NCBI RefSeq assembly: GCF_001269425.1
Contig: NZ_CP011787.1
Location: 434,001-498,000 of the forward strand
Direction: 5' to 3'
DNA from: Candidatus Palibaumannia cicadellinicola
GTDB lineage: Bacteria; Pseudomonadota; Gammaproteobacteria; Enterobacterales; Enterobacteriaceae
Length of the DNA: 64,000 nucleotides
The position numbers were made by a program, and so were the translations under genes. Below the pieces are notes generated by a model that searched no databases, was not told the DNA's origin, and worked only from the letters and a program-made list of their open reading frames with translations. Shown one piece after another: positions 20,001 to 34,156 of this stretch (within the stretch, counting starts at the first letter, position 1; each line of letters starts with the position of its first letter).

Positions 20001-21095
20001 AAAGATGGTATAGATATTGATCTAAATAAAATCTCAAAATTAAGTAGCATAAATTGGCTACAATTTAGTCTAACCACAGAAGATAAATACAAACAGTTAA
20101 AAACATTAGTGGCACAATACGATGAATTAAAGGCTAGTTTTGAGCAAAAATTAGAAGATAAGCGTCGTAAAATTACTCAAGGCGATGATTTATCTCCTGG
20201 GGTTCTAAAAATAGTTAAGGTCTATTTAGCTGTAAAACGACAGATTCAACCTGGAGATAAAATGGCTGGACGTCATGGTAATAAAGGTGTGATATCAAAG
20301 ATAAATCCAATTGAAGATATGCCTTATGATGAGCATGGTGTACCAGTTGATATAGTACTAAACCCACTAGGGGTTCCATCGAGAATGAATATCGGTCAGA
20401 TTTTAGAAACACATTTAGGAATGGCTGCTAAAGGTATTGGTGATAAAATAAATACGATGCTAATTCAACAGCAGAATATAAGTAAAATACGTGATTTCAT
20501 GCAAAAAGCTTATGATATTGGTGATAATGTCAGACAAAAAGTAGATTTAAATATGCTTTCTGATGAAGAAGTACTGTATCTTGCAGAAAATTTAAAAAAT
20601 GGTATGCCAATTGCCACACCTGTATTTGACGGGGCAAAAGAGGAAGAAATTAAAGCATTACTGAAATTATGTAATTTACCTACTTCTGGGCAAATTACTT
20701 TATTTGACGGTCGTACTGGAGAGAAATTCGAGCGTAAAGTAACTGTAGGCTATATGTATATGCTTAAACTAAATCATCTTGTTGATGATAAGATGCATGC
20801 ACGTTCCACTGGTTCTTATAGTTTAGTAACTCAGCAACCTCTGGGTGGTAAGGCCCAGTTTGGAGGTCAACGTTTTGGTGAAATGGAAGTATGGGCGCTT
20901 GAAGCTTATGGCGCAGCATATACATTACAAGAAATGTTAACAGTTAAGTCAGATGATGTTAATGGTCGTACCAAAATGTATAAAAATATTGTTGATGGTA
21001 ATAAACATATGGAACCAGGAATGCCAGAATCATTTAACGTTTTACTAAAAGAAATACGTTCTCTAGGAATTAACATAGAGTTAGAAGAAGACTAA
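17070..21095 (+). CDS. rpoB: DNA-directed RNA polymerase subunit beta
   Basis: Catalytic-core subunit of RNA polymerase. 1341 aa (E. coli 1342), colinear along its length. The rifampicin-binding cluster reads [20 protein letters not shown] with no classical resistance change seen. The active-site region [13 protein letters not shown] and the C-terminal [20 protein letters not shown] are intact. Preceded by a 184-bp spacer with the attenuator hairpin; rpoC follows after 75 bp. Confidence 0.99.
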   Translation: MVYSYTEKKRIRKDFGKRQQVLDVPYLLSIQIESFKKFIERDPNGKYGLEAAFSSVFPIQSYGGNAELQYISYRLGDPIFDVKECQMRGITFSVPLRVRLRLVINERETSKTSCKEQEVYMGEIPLMTDNGTFIINGTERVIVSQLHRSPGVFFDSDKGKIHSSGKVLFNARIIPYRGSWLDFEFDQKDHLFVRIDRRRKLPATIMLRALNFNTHQILDTFFEKVMYEINEYKCIMELIPERLRGETASFEIKVNNTIYVEKGRRITTRHINKLKQDMINRIEVPIDYLCGKVIAKDYFDVKTGEIIISANTVISLDLLNQLIKSGFKVIETLFTNDLDHGSYISETLRIDQTKDRISAIVEIYRMMRPGEPPTREAAEHLFENLFFSVDRYDLSAVGRMKFNRALLRKEIEGTGILSTKDIIDVMKKLIDIRNGKGEVDDIDHLGNRRIRSVGEMAENQFRLGLVRVERSVKERLSISDLDTMMPQDIINAKPISAAVKEFFSSSQLSQFMDQNNPLSEITHKRRISALGPGGLTRERAGFEVRDVHPTHYGRVCPIETPEGPNIGLINSLSVYARTNEYGFLETPYRIVKNGIVSEEIHYLSAIEEGNFIIAQANTNLNETGHLIEDLVTCRHKGESSLFSRDKVNYMDVSTQQIVSVGASLIPFLEHDDANRALMGANMQRQAVPTLRTDKPLVGTGMERIVAVDSGVTAVAKRGGKVQYVDASRIIINVNSNEMYLGEAGIDIYHLCKYIRSNQNTCISQRPCVYLNDTVERGDVLADGPSTDLGELALGQNMRIAFMPWNGYNFEDSMLISERVVQEDRFTTIHIQELTCISRDTKLGPEEITADIPNVGEAALCKLDESGIVYIGAEVTSGDILVGKVTPKGETQLTPEEKLLRAIFGEKASDVKDSSLRVPNGFSGTVIDVQIFTREGIDKDKRAIEIEEMQLNQVKKDLTEELHILEIGIFKRISDLLVKDGIDIDLNKISKLSSINWLQFSLTTEDKYKQLKTLVAQYDELKASFEQKLEDKRRKITQGDDLSPGVLKIVKVYLAVKRQIQPGDKMAGRHGNKGVISKINPIEDMPYDEHGVPVDIVLNPLGVPSRMNIGQILETHLGMAAKGIGDKINTMLIQQQNISKIRDFMQKAYDIGDNVRQKVDLNMLSDEEVLYLAENLKNGMPIATPVFDGAKEEEIKALLKLCNLPTSGQITLFDGRTGEKFERKVTVGYMYMLKLNHLVDDKMHARSTGSYSLVTQQPLGGKAQFGGQRFGEMEVWALEAYGAAYTLQEMLTVKSDDVNGRTKMYKNIVDGNKHMEPGMPESFNVLLKEIRSLGINIELEED

Positions 21096-21170
21096 TGTTT
21101 AGTTATGATAACTATAGCATAAATCAATTATTACTTATCATCAATATAACTCTAACAAGAGCTGAAAGCC

Positions 21171-24100
21171 GTGAAAGATTTACTAAAATTGCTGAAAGCA
21201 CAAGCTAACACTGAAGAGTTTGATGCTATTAAAATTACCTTAGCTTCACCAGATATGATTCGTTCATGGTCTTTTGGTGAAGTTAAAAAACCTGAAACTA
21301 TCAATTACCGTACTTTTAAGCCTGAGCGTGATGGTTTATTTTGTGCACGCATTTTTGGACCAGTAAAAGATTACGAGTGTTTGTGCGGTAAATATAAACG
21401 TCTAAAACATCGTGGCGTAATATGCGAAAAATGTGGTGTTGAAGTCACTCAAACAAAAGTACGTCGGGAGCGGATGGGACATATAGAGCTAGCTTCTCCT
21501 ACTGCTCATATCTGGTTTTTAAAATCTTTACCATCAAGGATTGGTTTATTATTAGATATGCCTCTTAGAGACATAGAGCGTGTATTATATTTTGAATCAT
21601 ACGTAGTAATTGAAAGTGGAATGACTACTAATTTAGAGTGCAATCAAATATTAACTGAAGAGCAGTATTTAGATGCATTAGAAGAATTCGGTGATGAATT
21701 TGATGCACAAATGGGCGCAGAAGCAATTTTTAATTTATTAAAAAATATAGATCTTGAGCAAGAATGCGAACTATTAAGAGAAGAGCTAGAAGAAATTACA
21801 TCAGAAACTAAACGTAAAAAAATCACTAAACGTATCAAGTTAATAGAAGCATTTATACAATCAGGTAATAAACCTGAATGGATGATATTAAATGTGTTAC
21901 CAGTATTACCACCAGATTTGCGTCCTTTAGTACCACTAGATGGTGGACGTTTTGCTACATCAGATCTAAATGATTTATATCGCCGTGTTATTAATCGTAA
22001 TAATCGTCTTAAGCGATTACTTGATTTATCAGCACCAGATATCATCGTTAGGAACGAAAAACGTATGCTACAAGAAGCAGTAGATGCATTACTAGATAAT
22101 GGACGACGTGGTCGTGCTATTACTGGTTCTAATAAGCGTCCGCTAAAATCTTTAGCTGATATGATTAAAGGAAAGCAAGGTCGTTTTAGGCAAAATCTAC
22201 TAGGTAAACGCGTGGACTATTCTGGTCGTTCAGTTATTACTGTAGGACCATACCTACATTTAAATCAATGTGGTTTACCTAAAAAAATGGCACTGGAGTT
22301 ATTTAAACCTTTTATTTATGGCAAGCTTGAACGTCGTGGTATTGCTACTACTATAAAAGCTGCTAAAAAAATGGTAGAACGTGAAGACTCAGTAGTTTGG
22401 GATATGTTGGATGAAGTCATTCGCGAACATCCAGTAATGCTCAATCGTGCACCTACCTTACATCGTCTTGGTATACAAGCATTTGAACCAGTACTTATAG
22501 AAGGTAAAGCAATTCAATTACATCCATTAGTTTGTGCAGCATATAACGCAGACTTTGATGGTGATCAAATGGCTGTACATATTCCTTTAACACGTGAAGC
22601 ACAATTAGAAGCTAGAGCTTTAATGATGTCTACTAATAACATACTATCACCTGCAAATGGAGAACCAATAATCGTACCATCACAAGATGTCGTATTAGGT
22701 CTATACTATATGACACGTGAGCGTGTAAATTGCAAAGGTGAAGGAATGATTCTTACTGGACCTAAAGAAGCTGAATGTATTTATCATGCTGGAATTGCGG
22801 AGTTACATGCGCGTGTTAAAGTACGTATTACTGAATATCATAAAAATGATAATGACGAGTTAATAGAAAAAAAAATAATTTGTGAAACAACAATAGGACG
22901 AGCTATCCTTTGGATGATTGTACCAAAAGGATTACCTTTTACATTAGTAAATCAGGTTCTTGGAAAAAAATCTATTTCTAGAATGTTGAATACTTGTTAT
23001 CGGGTGCTAGGTCTTCAACCTACAGTAATTTTTGCTGACAAAATTATGTATACTGGTTTTGCTTATGCAGCTCGTTCTGGATCCTCTGTTGGCATTGATG
23101 ATATTATTATCCCTACGAAAAAAGCTGATATTATAGATGAAGCGGAGACAGAAGTAGCAGAAATTCAAGAACAATTTCAGTCTGGTTTAGTAACAGCTGG
23201 TGAACGTTATAACAAAGTAATAGATATATGGGCTGCAGCTAATGAAAGAGTAGCTCAAGCTATGATGGATAATCTGTCTACTGAAAAAGTCACTAATAGT
23301 CATGGAGTAGAAGAATTACAGGTATCATTCAACAATATTTTTATGATGTCTGATTCTGGTGCTAGAGGTTCAGCTGCACAAATTAGGCAATTGGCTGGAA
23401 TGCGTGGTCTTATGGCTAAACCTGATGGTTCAATTATTGAAACACCAATTACTGCTAATTTTCGTGAAGGTCTGAATGTCTTACAATATTTTATTTCTAC
23501 ACACGGAGCACGTAAAGGTCTAGCGGATACCGCACTTAAAACAGCAAATTCTGGTTATCTTACCCGTCGTTTAGTAGATGTCGCGCAAGATCTAGTAGTT
23601 ACTGAAGATGATTGTAATACTTTATCCGGGATTGATATGACCCCTGTTATTGAAGGCGGTGATGTAAAAGAATCGTTACGCGAACGCGTATTAGGTCGTC
23701 TTACAGCAGAAGATGTAATTAAACCAGGTAGTAAAAATATTTTGGTAAAACGTAATACGCTGCTAAATGAGCAATGGTGTAATATTTTAGAAGAAAATTC
23801 AGTAGATAATATTAAGGTTCGTTCAGTTGTTACCTGCGATACTAATTTTGGCGTATGTGCATTTTGCTATGGACGTGACTTAGCACGAGGTAATTTAGTT
23901 CAAAAAGGTGAAGCTATCGGTGTAATAGCTGCACAATCTATCGGTGAACCTGGTACTCAGCTTACAATGCGGACCTTTCATATTGGTGGAGCAGCCTTCC
24001 GTGCTGCTACTGAATCTAGTATTCAAGTAAAAAATAATGGTACAATTCATCTGATAAATGCTAAGTTCGTTATTAATAGTAGTAATAAAATTGTTATTAC

Positions 24101-25394
24101 ATCTCGTAATACTGAGCTTAAACTTATCGATATTTTTGGTAGAACTAAAGAAAGCTATAAGGTGCCATATGGTGCAGTAATAGCAAAAAGGAATGGATCA
24201 GAAATAATTAGTGGAGAAATAGTGGCTAATTGGGATCCACATACTATCCCTATTATTACTGAAGTAGATGGTTTTATTAGTTTTACTGATATGATTGATG
24301 GTCAGACGATTACTCGTCAGACAGATGAACTTACTGGTGTATCATCTATTGTAGTATTAGATTCTTCTGAAAGAACTAGTAGTGGGAAAGATTTACGACC
24401 AGCACTAAGAATTGTAGATGAGAATAATAAAGATGTACTAATTCAAGGTACAGATATGTCTGCACAATATTTTCTACCTGGTAATACTATTGTGCAGTTA
24501 GAAGATGGAACTAAAATTACTAGTGGTGATACTTTAGCTCGTGTACCACTAGAAACTAGTGGTACTAAAGATATTACCGGTGGTCTACCTCGTGTAGCTG
24601 ATATATTTGAAGCTAGGAGACCTAAAGAACCAGCAGTATTAGCTGAATTAAGCGGAATTATTTCATTTGGGAAAGATACTAAAGGAAAACGGCGTTTAGT
24701 TATCTCGCAGTTAGATGATGGCGGTGATACTTATGAAGAAATGATTCCAAAATGGCGTCAGCTTAATGTATTTGAAGGTGAACGTGTAGAACGTGGTGAT
24801 ATTATTTCTGATGGCCCCGAATCTCCTCATGATATTCTACGTTTAAGAGGTGTACATGCTGTAACACGCTATATTGTTAATGAAGTACAAGATGTTTACA
24901 GATTACAAGGTGTTAAAATCAATGATAAGCATATTGAAGTTATTGTTCGTCAAATGTTGCGTAAAGCTACTATTATTAATTCTGGTGGGTCAGATTTTTT
25001 AGCCGGTGAACAGATAGAATACTCACGTATTAAAATAACAAATAATAAGCTTAAAATTGAAGGAAAAAAAGAAATCAGCTATGTTCGTGAGATACTCGGT
25101 ATCACAAAAGCTTCCTTAGCTACAGAGTCATTTATATCCGCCGCTTCTTTTCAGGAAACTACACGAGTATTAACTGAAGCTGCTGTAGCAGGTAAAATTG
25201 ATGAGCTACGAGGTCTAAAAGAAAATGTTATCGTTGGACGAAAAATTCCAGCTGGAACTGGGTATGCTTATCATAAGGAACGTACTATTCATCGTAATAA
25301 TAAGCATAGATCAGAAATACAACAACAAAAAATGACTGTCGATGAAGCATCAGCAAATTTAGCTGAACTTTTAAACTCTAGTCAAAATATATAG
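21171..25394 (+). CDS. rpoC: DNA-directed RNA polymerase subunit beta'
   Basis: Holds the catalytic magnesium and clamp of RNA polymerase. 1407 aa, same as E. coli, with a GTG start as there. The N-terminal zinc site is Cys70/72/85/88 (YECLCGKY...VICEKCGV). The catalytic [12 protein letters not shown] lies near residue 460, and the second zinc site is in [18 protein letters not shown] run of nine A at 22867-22875 lies within the coding frame, which remains open. murB follows 27 bp downstream on the same strand. Confidence 0.99.
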   Translation: MKDLLKLLKAQANTEEFDAIKITLASPDMIRSWSFGEVKKPETINYRTFKPERDGLFCARIFGPVKDYECLCGKYKRLKHRGVICEKCGVEVTQTKVRRERMGHIELASPTAHIWFLKSLPSRIGLLLDMPLRDIERVLYFESYVVIESGMTTNLECNQILTEEQYLDALEEFGDEFDAQMGAEAIFNLLKNIDLEQECELLREELEEITSETKRKKITKRIKLIEAFIQSGNKPEWMILNVLPVLPPDLRPLVPLDGGRFATSDLNDLYRRVINRNNRLKRLLDLSAPDIIVRNEKRMLQEAVDALLDNGRRGRAITGSNKRPLKSLADMIKGKQGRFRQNLLGKRVDYSGRSVITVGPYLHLNQCGLPKKMALELFKPFIYGKLERRGIATTIKAAKKMVEREDSVVWDMLDEVIREHPVMLNRAPTLHRLGIQAFEPVLIEGKAIQLHPLVCAAYNADFDGDQMAVHIPLTREAQLEARALMMSTNNILSPANGEPIIVPSQDVVLGLYYMTRERVNCKGEGMILTGPKEAECIYHAGIAELHARVKVRITEYHKNDNDELIEKKIICETTIGRAILWMIVPKGLPFTLVNQVLGKKSISRMLNTCYRVLGLQPTVIFADKIMYTGFAYAARSGSSVGIDDIIIPTKKADIIDEAETEVAEIQEQFQSGLVTAGERYNKVIDIWAAANERVAQAMMDNLSTEKVTNSHGVEELQVSFNNIFMMSDSGARGSAAQIRQLAGMRGLMAKPDGSIIETPITANFREGLNVLQYFISTHGARKGLADTALKTANSGYLTRRLVDVAQDLVVTEDDCNTLSGIDMTPVIEGGDVKESLRERVLGRLTAEDVIKPGSKNILVKRNTLLNEQWCNILEENSVDNIKVRSVVTCDTNFGVCAFCYGRDLARGNLVQKGEAIGVIAAQSIGEPGTQLTMRTFHIGGAAFRAATESSIQVKNNGTIHLINAKFVINSSNKIVITSRNTELKLIDIFGRTKESYKVPYGAVIAKRNGSEIISGEIVANWDPHTIPIITEVDGFISFTDMIDGQTITRQTDELTGVSSIVVLDSSERTSSGKDLRPALRIVDENNKDVLIQGTDMSAQYFLPGNTIVQLEDGTKITSGDTLARVPLETSGTKDITGGLPRVADIFEARRPKEPAVLAELSGIISFGKDTKGKRRLVISQLDDGGDTYEEMIPKWRQLNVFEGERVERGDIISDGPESPHDILRLRGVHAVTRYIVNEVQDVYRLQGVKINDKHIEVIVRQMLRKATIINSGGSDFLAGEQIEYSRIKITNNKLKIEGKKEISYVREILGITKASLATESFISAASFQETTRVLTEAAVAGKIDELRGLKENVIVGRKIPAGTGYAYHKERTIHRNNKHRSEIQQQKMTVDEASANLAELLNSSQNI

Positions 25395-25421
25395 TAAATA
25401 AATAGTTATTTTTATTATTTT

Positions 25422-26447
25422 ATGATATTAAAATCACTAAATACATTTGGGATTAATGTATCAGCACATATGATCGTAACCGCACATAGCGAAGCTGAAC
25501 TACTTATGCTTTGGAGGAATGCATTAAAAAGCAATCGTCCTGTATTGCTACTAGGCAGTGGTAGTAATGTACTTTTTTTAGACCATTTTAATGGTACTAT
25601 TATCCTTAATAGAATTAAGGGTCTTATCATTAAAGAAGATAAGCATTCATGGTATTTACATGCAGGCGCTGGTGAAGTATGGCATGATATAGTTACTTAT
25701 ACTATTAATAGAAATATACCAGGATTAGAAAATTTAGCTTTAATTCCAGGTTATATTGGCTCTGCACCAATACAAAATATTGGTGCATATGGTATAGAAT
25801 TAAAAAATGTATGTGAATACGTAGATATTATTCAGTTAGATAATGGTAATAAATATCGTCTTAGTACCATAGAATGTATGTTTAGCTACAGAGATAGTAT
25901 TTTTAAGCACTACTATCGTGACAAAGTGGCAATTGTTGCGGTTGGATTAAGGCTTAGTAAAAATTGGCAACCAGTTCTTAGTTACGGTAACCTTATGCTG
26001 CTGGATAAGCATAAGGTTACGCCACTTCAAATATTTAATTTAGTATGCGCAATACGTATAAATCAATTACCTGATATAACCAAAACAGGTAACGCTGGTA
26101 GTTTTTTTAAAAATCCACTAATTAATACTAAAAAAATAGCACAGTTAGTAACTTGTTATCCTACAATTCCCTATTTTTCACAAAACAATGGAATGGTTAA
26201 ACTAGTAGCAGGATGGCTGATTGACAAATGTCAGTTAAAAGGTTATAAATTTGGTAATGCTGCCGTATATGAAAAAAAAGCATCAATATTAATTAATATT
26301 AATAATAATGCTAGTGGCATAGAAATACTAGCACTAGCTAAGTATATTCGCTATTTTGTAGCAAATAAATTTGCTATTTGGTTAGAACCAGAAGTACGTT
26401 TTATTGGCTCAGAAGGAGAAGTTGATGCAATTAAAACATTATTATGA
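25422..26447 (+). CDS. murB: UDP-N-acetylenolpyruvoylglucosamine reductase
   Basis: FAD/NADPH enzyme that makes UDP-MurNAc, the second committed step of peptidoglycan synthesis. 341 aa (E. coli 342). The FAD-binding domain has LLGSGSNVLF and LALIPGYIGSAPIQNIGAYG. The catalytic Ser is in NAGSFFKNP and the late Glu in WLEPEVRFIG. In E. coli murB-birA lies upstream of tufB; here the pair follows rpoC. The 3' end overlaps birA by 23 nt. Confidence 0.97.
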   Translation: MILKSLNTFGINVSAHMIVTAHSEAELLMLWRNALKSNRPVLLLGSGSNVLFLDHFNGTIILNRIKGLIIKEDKHSWYLHAGAGEVWHDIVTYTINRNIPGLENLALIPGYIGSAPIQNIGAYGIELKNVCEYVDIIQLDNGNKYRLSTIECMFSYRDSIFKHYYRDKVAIVAVGLRLSKNWQPVLSYGNLMLLDKHKVTPLQIFNLVCAIRINQLPDITKTGNAGSFFKNPLINTKKIAQLVTCYPTIPYFSQNNGMVKLVAGWLIDKCQLKGYKFGNAAVYEKKASILININNNASGIEILALAKYIRYFVANKFAIWLEPEVRFIGSEGEVDAIKTLL

Positions 26448-27423
26448 GCATAATAATGCAGAAATTAATTGTTCTATTCAACTTATTAATATCTTGTCTC
26501 CTGGAAATATTTATTCGTCTGAACAATTAAGTCAAAAACTAAATATTAGTTTGCAAGACGTAAATAAATACATTGCTATAGTAAGAAATTGGGGGGTAGA
26601 CTTAATTACTTATTATAATAAGTATTATCTCAAACAACCATTATATTTATTAGATAATAACGTAATTAAATTACTACTTTATTCTGGAAGATTAGAAGTA
26701 CTAACAGTAATTAATTCTACAAATCAATATTTAATTAATAAAATTAATCATTTAAATATTGGAGATGCTTGTGTTGCTGAATATCAGTTAAATGGGCGTG
26801 GTAGATGTGGTAAAAAATGGTTTTCTTCATTTGGAAAAAATATTTATTTATCAATTTATTGGCGTTTAAAAAAACATGAGCCTACTGCCTTAATTGGTTT
26901 AAGTTTAATGGTAGGTATTATTGTAGCAGAAATATTACAAACTTTTGGGGTAAGTAATGTCAAATTAAAATGGCCTAATGATATTTATCTCAATAATCGT
27001 AAATTAGCAGGTATTTTAGTAGAAATGACTGGAATGTCTAGTAGCGACATTCATGTAGTGATGGGTATTGGTATTAATTTAGCTTTACCTACTAGTATAA
27101 GTACTACTTGGATCAGTCTACAAGATATAGGTATTGTTATTATAAGAAATCATATAGTTGCTGCATTAACTAATGCATTACGTAATTCTTTACTAATATT
27201 TGAAAAATATGGTTTATCTCCTTTTCTATTACGTTGGCATATTCTAGATTACTTTTATAATCAACCTATACAACTTATAATAGGAAATGTACGTTCAATT
27301 ACTGGAATTTATCGTGGTATAAATAGTAGTGGTGCTCTTCTGTTAGAAGAGCAAGGAAAAATTAAAGAGTATTTAAGTGGAAATATATCTATATCACTAC
27401 TAGAAAAATCTAAAGTAATATAA
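26425..27423 (+). CDS. birA: Biotin-protein ligase / biotin operon repressor BirA
   Basis: Attaches biotin to the biotin carrier protein and, in E. coli, represses the bio operon. Start at ATG with AGAAGGAG upstream, inside the end of murB; 332 aa (E. coli 321). The N-terminal winged-helix region (SSEQLSQKLNISLQDVNKYI) is recognisable but diverged. The ligase domain has STNQYL, GRGRCGKKWFS, KWPNDIYLNNRKLAGILVE and GIGINL. In the biotin-binding loop the family GRGRRG reads GRGRCG: the key Arg is kept and the next Arg is replaced by Cys. The C-terminal SH3-like domain is present. Confidence 0.95.
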   Translation: MQLKHYYEHNNAEINCSIQLINILSPGNIYSSEQLSQKLNISLQDVNKYIAIVRNWGVDLITYYNKYYLKQPLYLLDNNVIKLLLYSGRLEVLTVINSTNQYLINKINHLNIGDACVAEYQLNGRGRCGKKWFSSFGKNIYLSIYWRLKKHEPTALIGLSLMVGIIVAEILQTFGVSNVKLKWPNDIYLNNRKLAGILVEMTGMSSSDIHVVMGIGINLALPTSISTTWISLQDIGIVIIRNHIVAALTNALRNSLLIFEKYGLSPFLLRWHILDYFYNQPIQLIIGNVRSITGIYRGINSSGALLLEEQGKIKEYLSGNISISLLEKSKVI

Positions 27424-27470
27424 ATAACTACCGCACCATACATAAAAATATAATAATAACATAAATAAAA

Positions 27471-27591
27471 TTACCTGGCAGTTTCCTACTCTCACATGAA
27501 AACAAGTTCATACTACCATCGGCGCTACGATATTTCACTTCTGAGTTCGGCATGGTATCAGGTGGGGCTACCGCGCATTTACCGCCAGGTA
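27471..27591 (-). rRNA. rrf: 5S ribosomal RNA
   Basis: About 121 nt. The minus strand begins TACCTGGCGG and ends ACTGCCAGGTAA, pairing to form helix I. The interior contains CCATGCCGAACTCAGAAGTGAA, here spanning roughly 27526-27547, and the GTAGCGCCGATGGTAGT block, as in E. coli 5S. Its 3' end lies 47 bp from the birA stop on the opposite strand, with no hairpin terminator visible. Confidence 0.96.
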
Positions 27592-27608
27592 AATATTTTA
27601 AATTTAAA

Positions 27609-27625
27609 AATATTTTAGGTGTTGC

Positions 27626-27634
<9 letters not shown>
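27609..27634. repeat. 23S rRNA processing stem, 3' arm
   Basis: This stretch, ending GCAAGGTTAAG at the 23S 3' end, is nearly the reverse complement of 30555-30579 at the 23S 5' end. The two arms bring the ends of pre-23S together, the expected RNase III substrate. Confidence 0.8.
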
Positions 27635-30554
<2,920 letters not shown>

Positions 30555-30561
<7 letters not shown>

Positions 30562-30579
30562 TTACAACCCTAAAATATT
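30555..30579. repeat. 23S rRNA processing stem, 5' arm
   Basis: CTTAACCTTACAACCCTAAA and following bases are nearly the reverse complement of 27609-27634, beyond the 23S 3' end. Pairing continues outward with A/T pairs. Confidence 0.8.
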
Positions 30580-30650
30580 TTTTAGCTTATTATATTATAA
30601 AGTATAGTAGCTAAGATATAAAATTAAGATTTATATTATTTTTTTTTCAA

Positions 30651-30663
30651 TTGTTAAAGAACA
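30651..30663 (-). promoter_or_regulatory. boxA antitermination element in the 16S-23S spacer
   Basis: The minus strand reads TGTTCTTTAACAA, 12 of 13 matches to the E. coli rRNA boxA TGCTCTTTAACAA, at the usual place ahead of 23S. It is the recognition site for NusB/S10 antitermination. Confidence 0.75.
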
Positions 30664-30692
30664 ATACTATTTTATAGTGTTTCATAAAATAG

Positions 30693-30724
30693 CTTAACTA
30701 ATAAAGACAATGTGTGTGAACACA
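30693..30724. repeat. 16S rRNA processing stem, 3' arm (spacer)
   Basis: The segment ending GACAATGTGTGTGAACACA is an imperfect inverted repeat of 32373-32404 upstream of 16S. The inner 19 nt match at 18 positions and the match extends on both sides. It is the expected RNase III stem releasing pre-16S. Confidence 0.85.
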
Positions 30725-30777
30725 ATACAATATTTTCTATATTACAACATTATTACAACATTATTATAACATTTATT

Positions 30778-32332
<1,555 letters not shown>

Positions 32333-32372
32333 AAAATATTTATTGCTAAAATTTTTATAGATATATTTTGTA

Positions 32373-32404
32373 TGTGTTCACACAAATTGTCTATACTAAT
32401 TAAG
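32373..32404. repeat. 16S rRNA processing stem, 5' arm (leader)
   Basis: TGTGTTCACACAAATTGTC and the following bases pair with the spacer arm at 30693-30724, closing a stem around the whole 16S. Confidence 0.85.
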
Positions 32405-32666
32405 TATTATTATTACTGTAATTTTTATTAATTACCACTAAAGAATAAACTTTGCTTGATAAGTCAATAGTTATTTTTATAAATATTTAATTAATTTAAA
32501 TAAAAAATAGTTTTTATATTAATAAATGTATAATTTTTTATACAATTAAATCTATATTTATATAATTTAGGCATTAATATAGTATTATTATTATTAAATA
32601 ATAATACAATGAATTATATTTTACTAAATAATATATTTATATTAATTAATTTTAATAATAAAAGTA
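32405..32666 (-). promoter_or_regulatory. rRNA operon upstream region, candidate promoter
   Basis: Non-coding, very AT-rich DNA between 16S and lpd. On the minus strand a TTGACT box (complement of 32462-32467) precedes the leader by about 60 nt, but I find no good -10 at 16-18 bp: the best is TCTTTA at 17 bp, while TATTCT sits at only 14 bp. The AT tracts upstream could act as UP elements. Nothing else is recognisable here. Confidence 0.35.
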
Positions 32667-34100
32667 TTATATAAAGTTTTTTAACTTCATTTTTGTATTT
32701 GGCAAATCAATAATTGTACCATCATAAATTTTTGCTGATAGGCTAATAGATTCAGATAGTGTAGGATGAGCATGAATAGTTAATGCTATATCTTCTACAT
32801 CACAACCCATTTCAATAGCTAAACTAATTTCACCAATTAACTCACCTCCATTCATCCCTACTATAGCTCCACCTATTATTTTATTGGTGTTTTTATCAAA
32901 AATTAATTTAGTAATACCATCTTTGCAATTAGAAGCATGAGCTCTACCTAAAGCTAACCAAGGAAAAATAGATGCTTCATAGCTAATTTTTTTAGTTTTA
33001 GCTTCTTTTTCTGTTATACCAACCCATGCTACTTCTGGTTCAGTATAAATAATAGAAGGAATGACTTTAGGATTAAAATAACTAGTTTGATTCGCAATAA
33101 CTTCAGCAGCTACATAAGCTTCATAAATTGCTTTATGTGCTAACATTGGTTGACTAACAATATCTCCAATAGCATAAATATTACTAATATTAGTACGCAT
33201 TTGTTTATCAACTTGTATAAAACCTTTATTATTAATTTGAATACCTATTTTTTGAGCATCTAGTAAAGTACTATTGGGGATACGTCCAATAGCTACTAAT
33301 AGTATATCGTAACATTTAATTTGTGTTTCATTTTCTTTATTAGTTATAGATACATATATACCATTGTCTTTTGTTTCTATATTTGTTAATTTTGTTGATA
33401 ACATCAATGTCATTTTTTTACTAATATGTTTCATAAAAACTTTTATAATATCTTTATCAGCATTAGGAATAATTTGATCTGTCATTTCTATAACATCAAT
33501 GTCTGAACCTAAAGCATGATATATTGTTGCGATTTCTAAACCAATAATCCCTCCTCCTATTACTAACATACGTTTAGGTACTGAAGTTAATGCTAATGCA
33601 TTCGTTGAATTCCAAATTCTTTTATCTTGATAAGGTATACATGGTAATGTAATAGGACTAGAGCCAGCTGCAATAATTGCATTATCAAAAATTATGTTAG
33701 TAAAATAATTATTATTAGTTACTTGTATAGTATTAGTGTTAGTAAATTTACCATAGCCATTAATAACTTTTATATTACGTTCTTTTGCCATCTTACTGAT
33801 ATTAGATGTTAATTCACTTACTATTTTTTCTTTCCAAATACGTATTTGATCTACATTAGAATGTAGATTTCCAAATAATATGTTCTTATCTCTTAGAAGA
33901 TTTACTTCTGTAATAATTTTAGAAACATGTAATAATGATTTTGATGGAATACATCCTATATTAAGACATACCCCACCAAGATTAGAGTAACGTTCTACTA
34001 TAATAGTAGATAACCCTAAATCTGCACAACGAAAGGCTGCAGAATAACCACCTGGACCTGAACCAAGAACTACTACTTGAGTTTTTATTGTTTCATTCAT
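32667..34100 (-). CDS. lpdA: Dihydrolipoyl dehydrogenase (E3)
   Basis: FAD enzyme that reoxidises dihydrolipoyl groups in 2-oxoacid dehydrogenases (and the glycine cleavage system where present), forming NADH. 477 aa (E. coli 474). FAD-binding GSGPGGYSAAFR, redox-active disulfide Cys45/Cys50 in CLNIGCIPSK, NAD-binding VIGGGIIGLEIA and the catalytic HAHPTLSE near the C terminus are all intact. 56 bp after aceF; the aceE-aceF-lpd order is ancestral. Confidence 0.98.
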   Translation of the reverse strand: MNETIKTQVVVLGSGPGGYSAAFRCADLGLSTIIVERYSNLGGVCLNIGCIPSKSLLHVSKIITEVNLLRDKNILFGNLHSNVDQIRIWKEKIVSELTSNISKMAKERNIKVINGYGKFTNTNTIQVTNNNYFTNIIFDNAIIAAGSSPITLPCIPYQDKRIWNSTNALALTSVPKRMLVIGGGIIGLEIATIYHALGSDIDVIEMTDQIIPNADKDIIKVFMKHISKKMTLMLSTKLTNIETKDNGIYVSITNKENETQIKCYDILLVAIGRIPNSTLLDAQKIGIQINNKGFIQVDKQMRTNISNIYAIGDIVSQPMLAHKAIYEAYVAAEVIANQTSYFNPKVIPSIIYTEPEVAWVGITEKEAKTKKISYEASIFPWLALGRAHASNCKDGITKLIFDKNTNKIIGGAIVGMNGGELIGEISLAIEMGCDVEDIALTIHAHPTLSESISLSAKIYDGTIIDLPNTKMKLKNFI

Positions 34101-34156
34101 TTATTATCTCTTAGGATTATTATTAGTATTAATAGTACTAAATATTTTAGTAATTA

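Noticed and set aside
21644-22045. 133-codon minus-strand frame inside rpoC
   Set aside because: Antisense shadow of a highly conserved gene; Ser/Arg-rich and without family resemblance.
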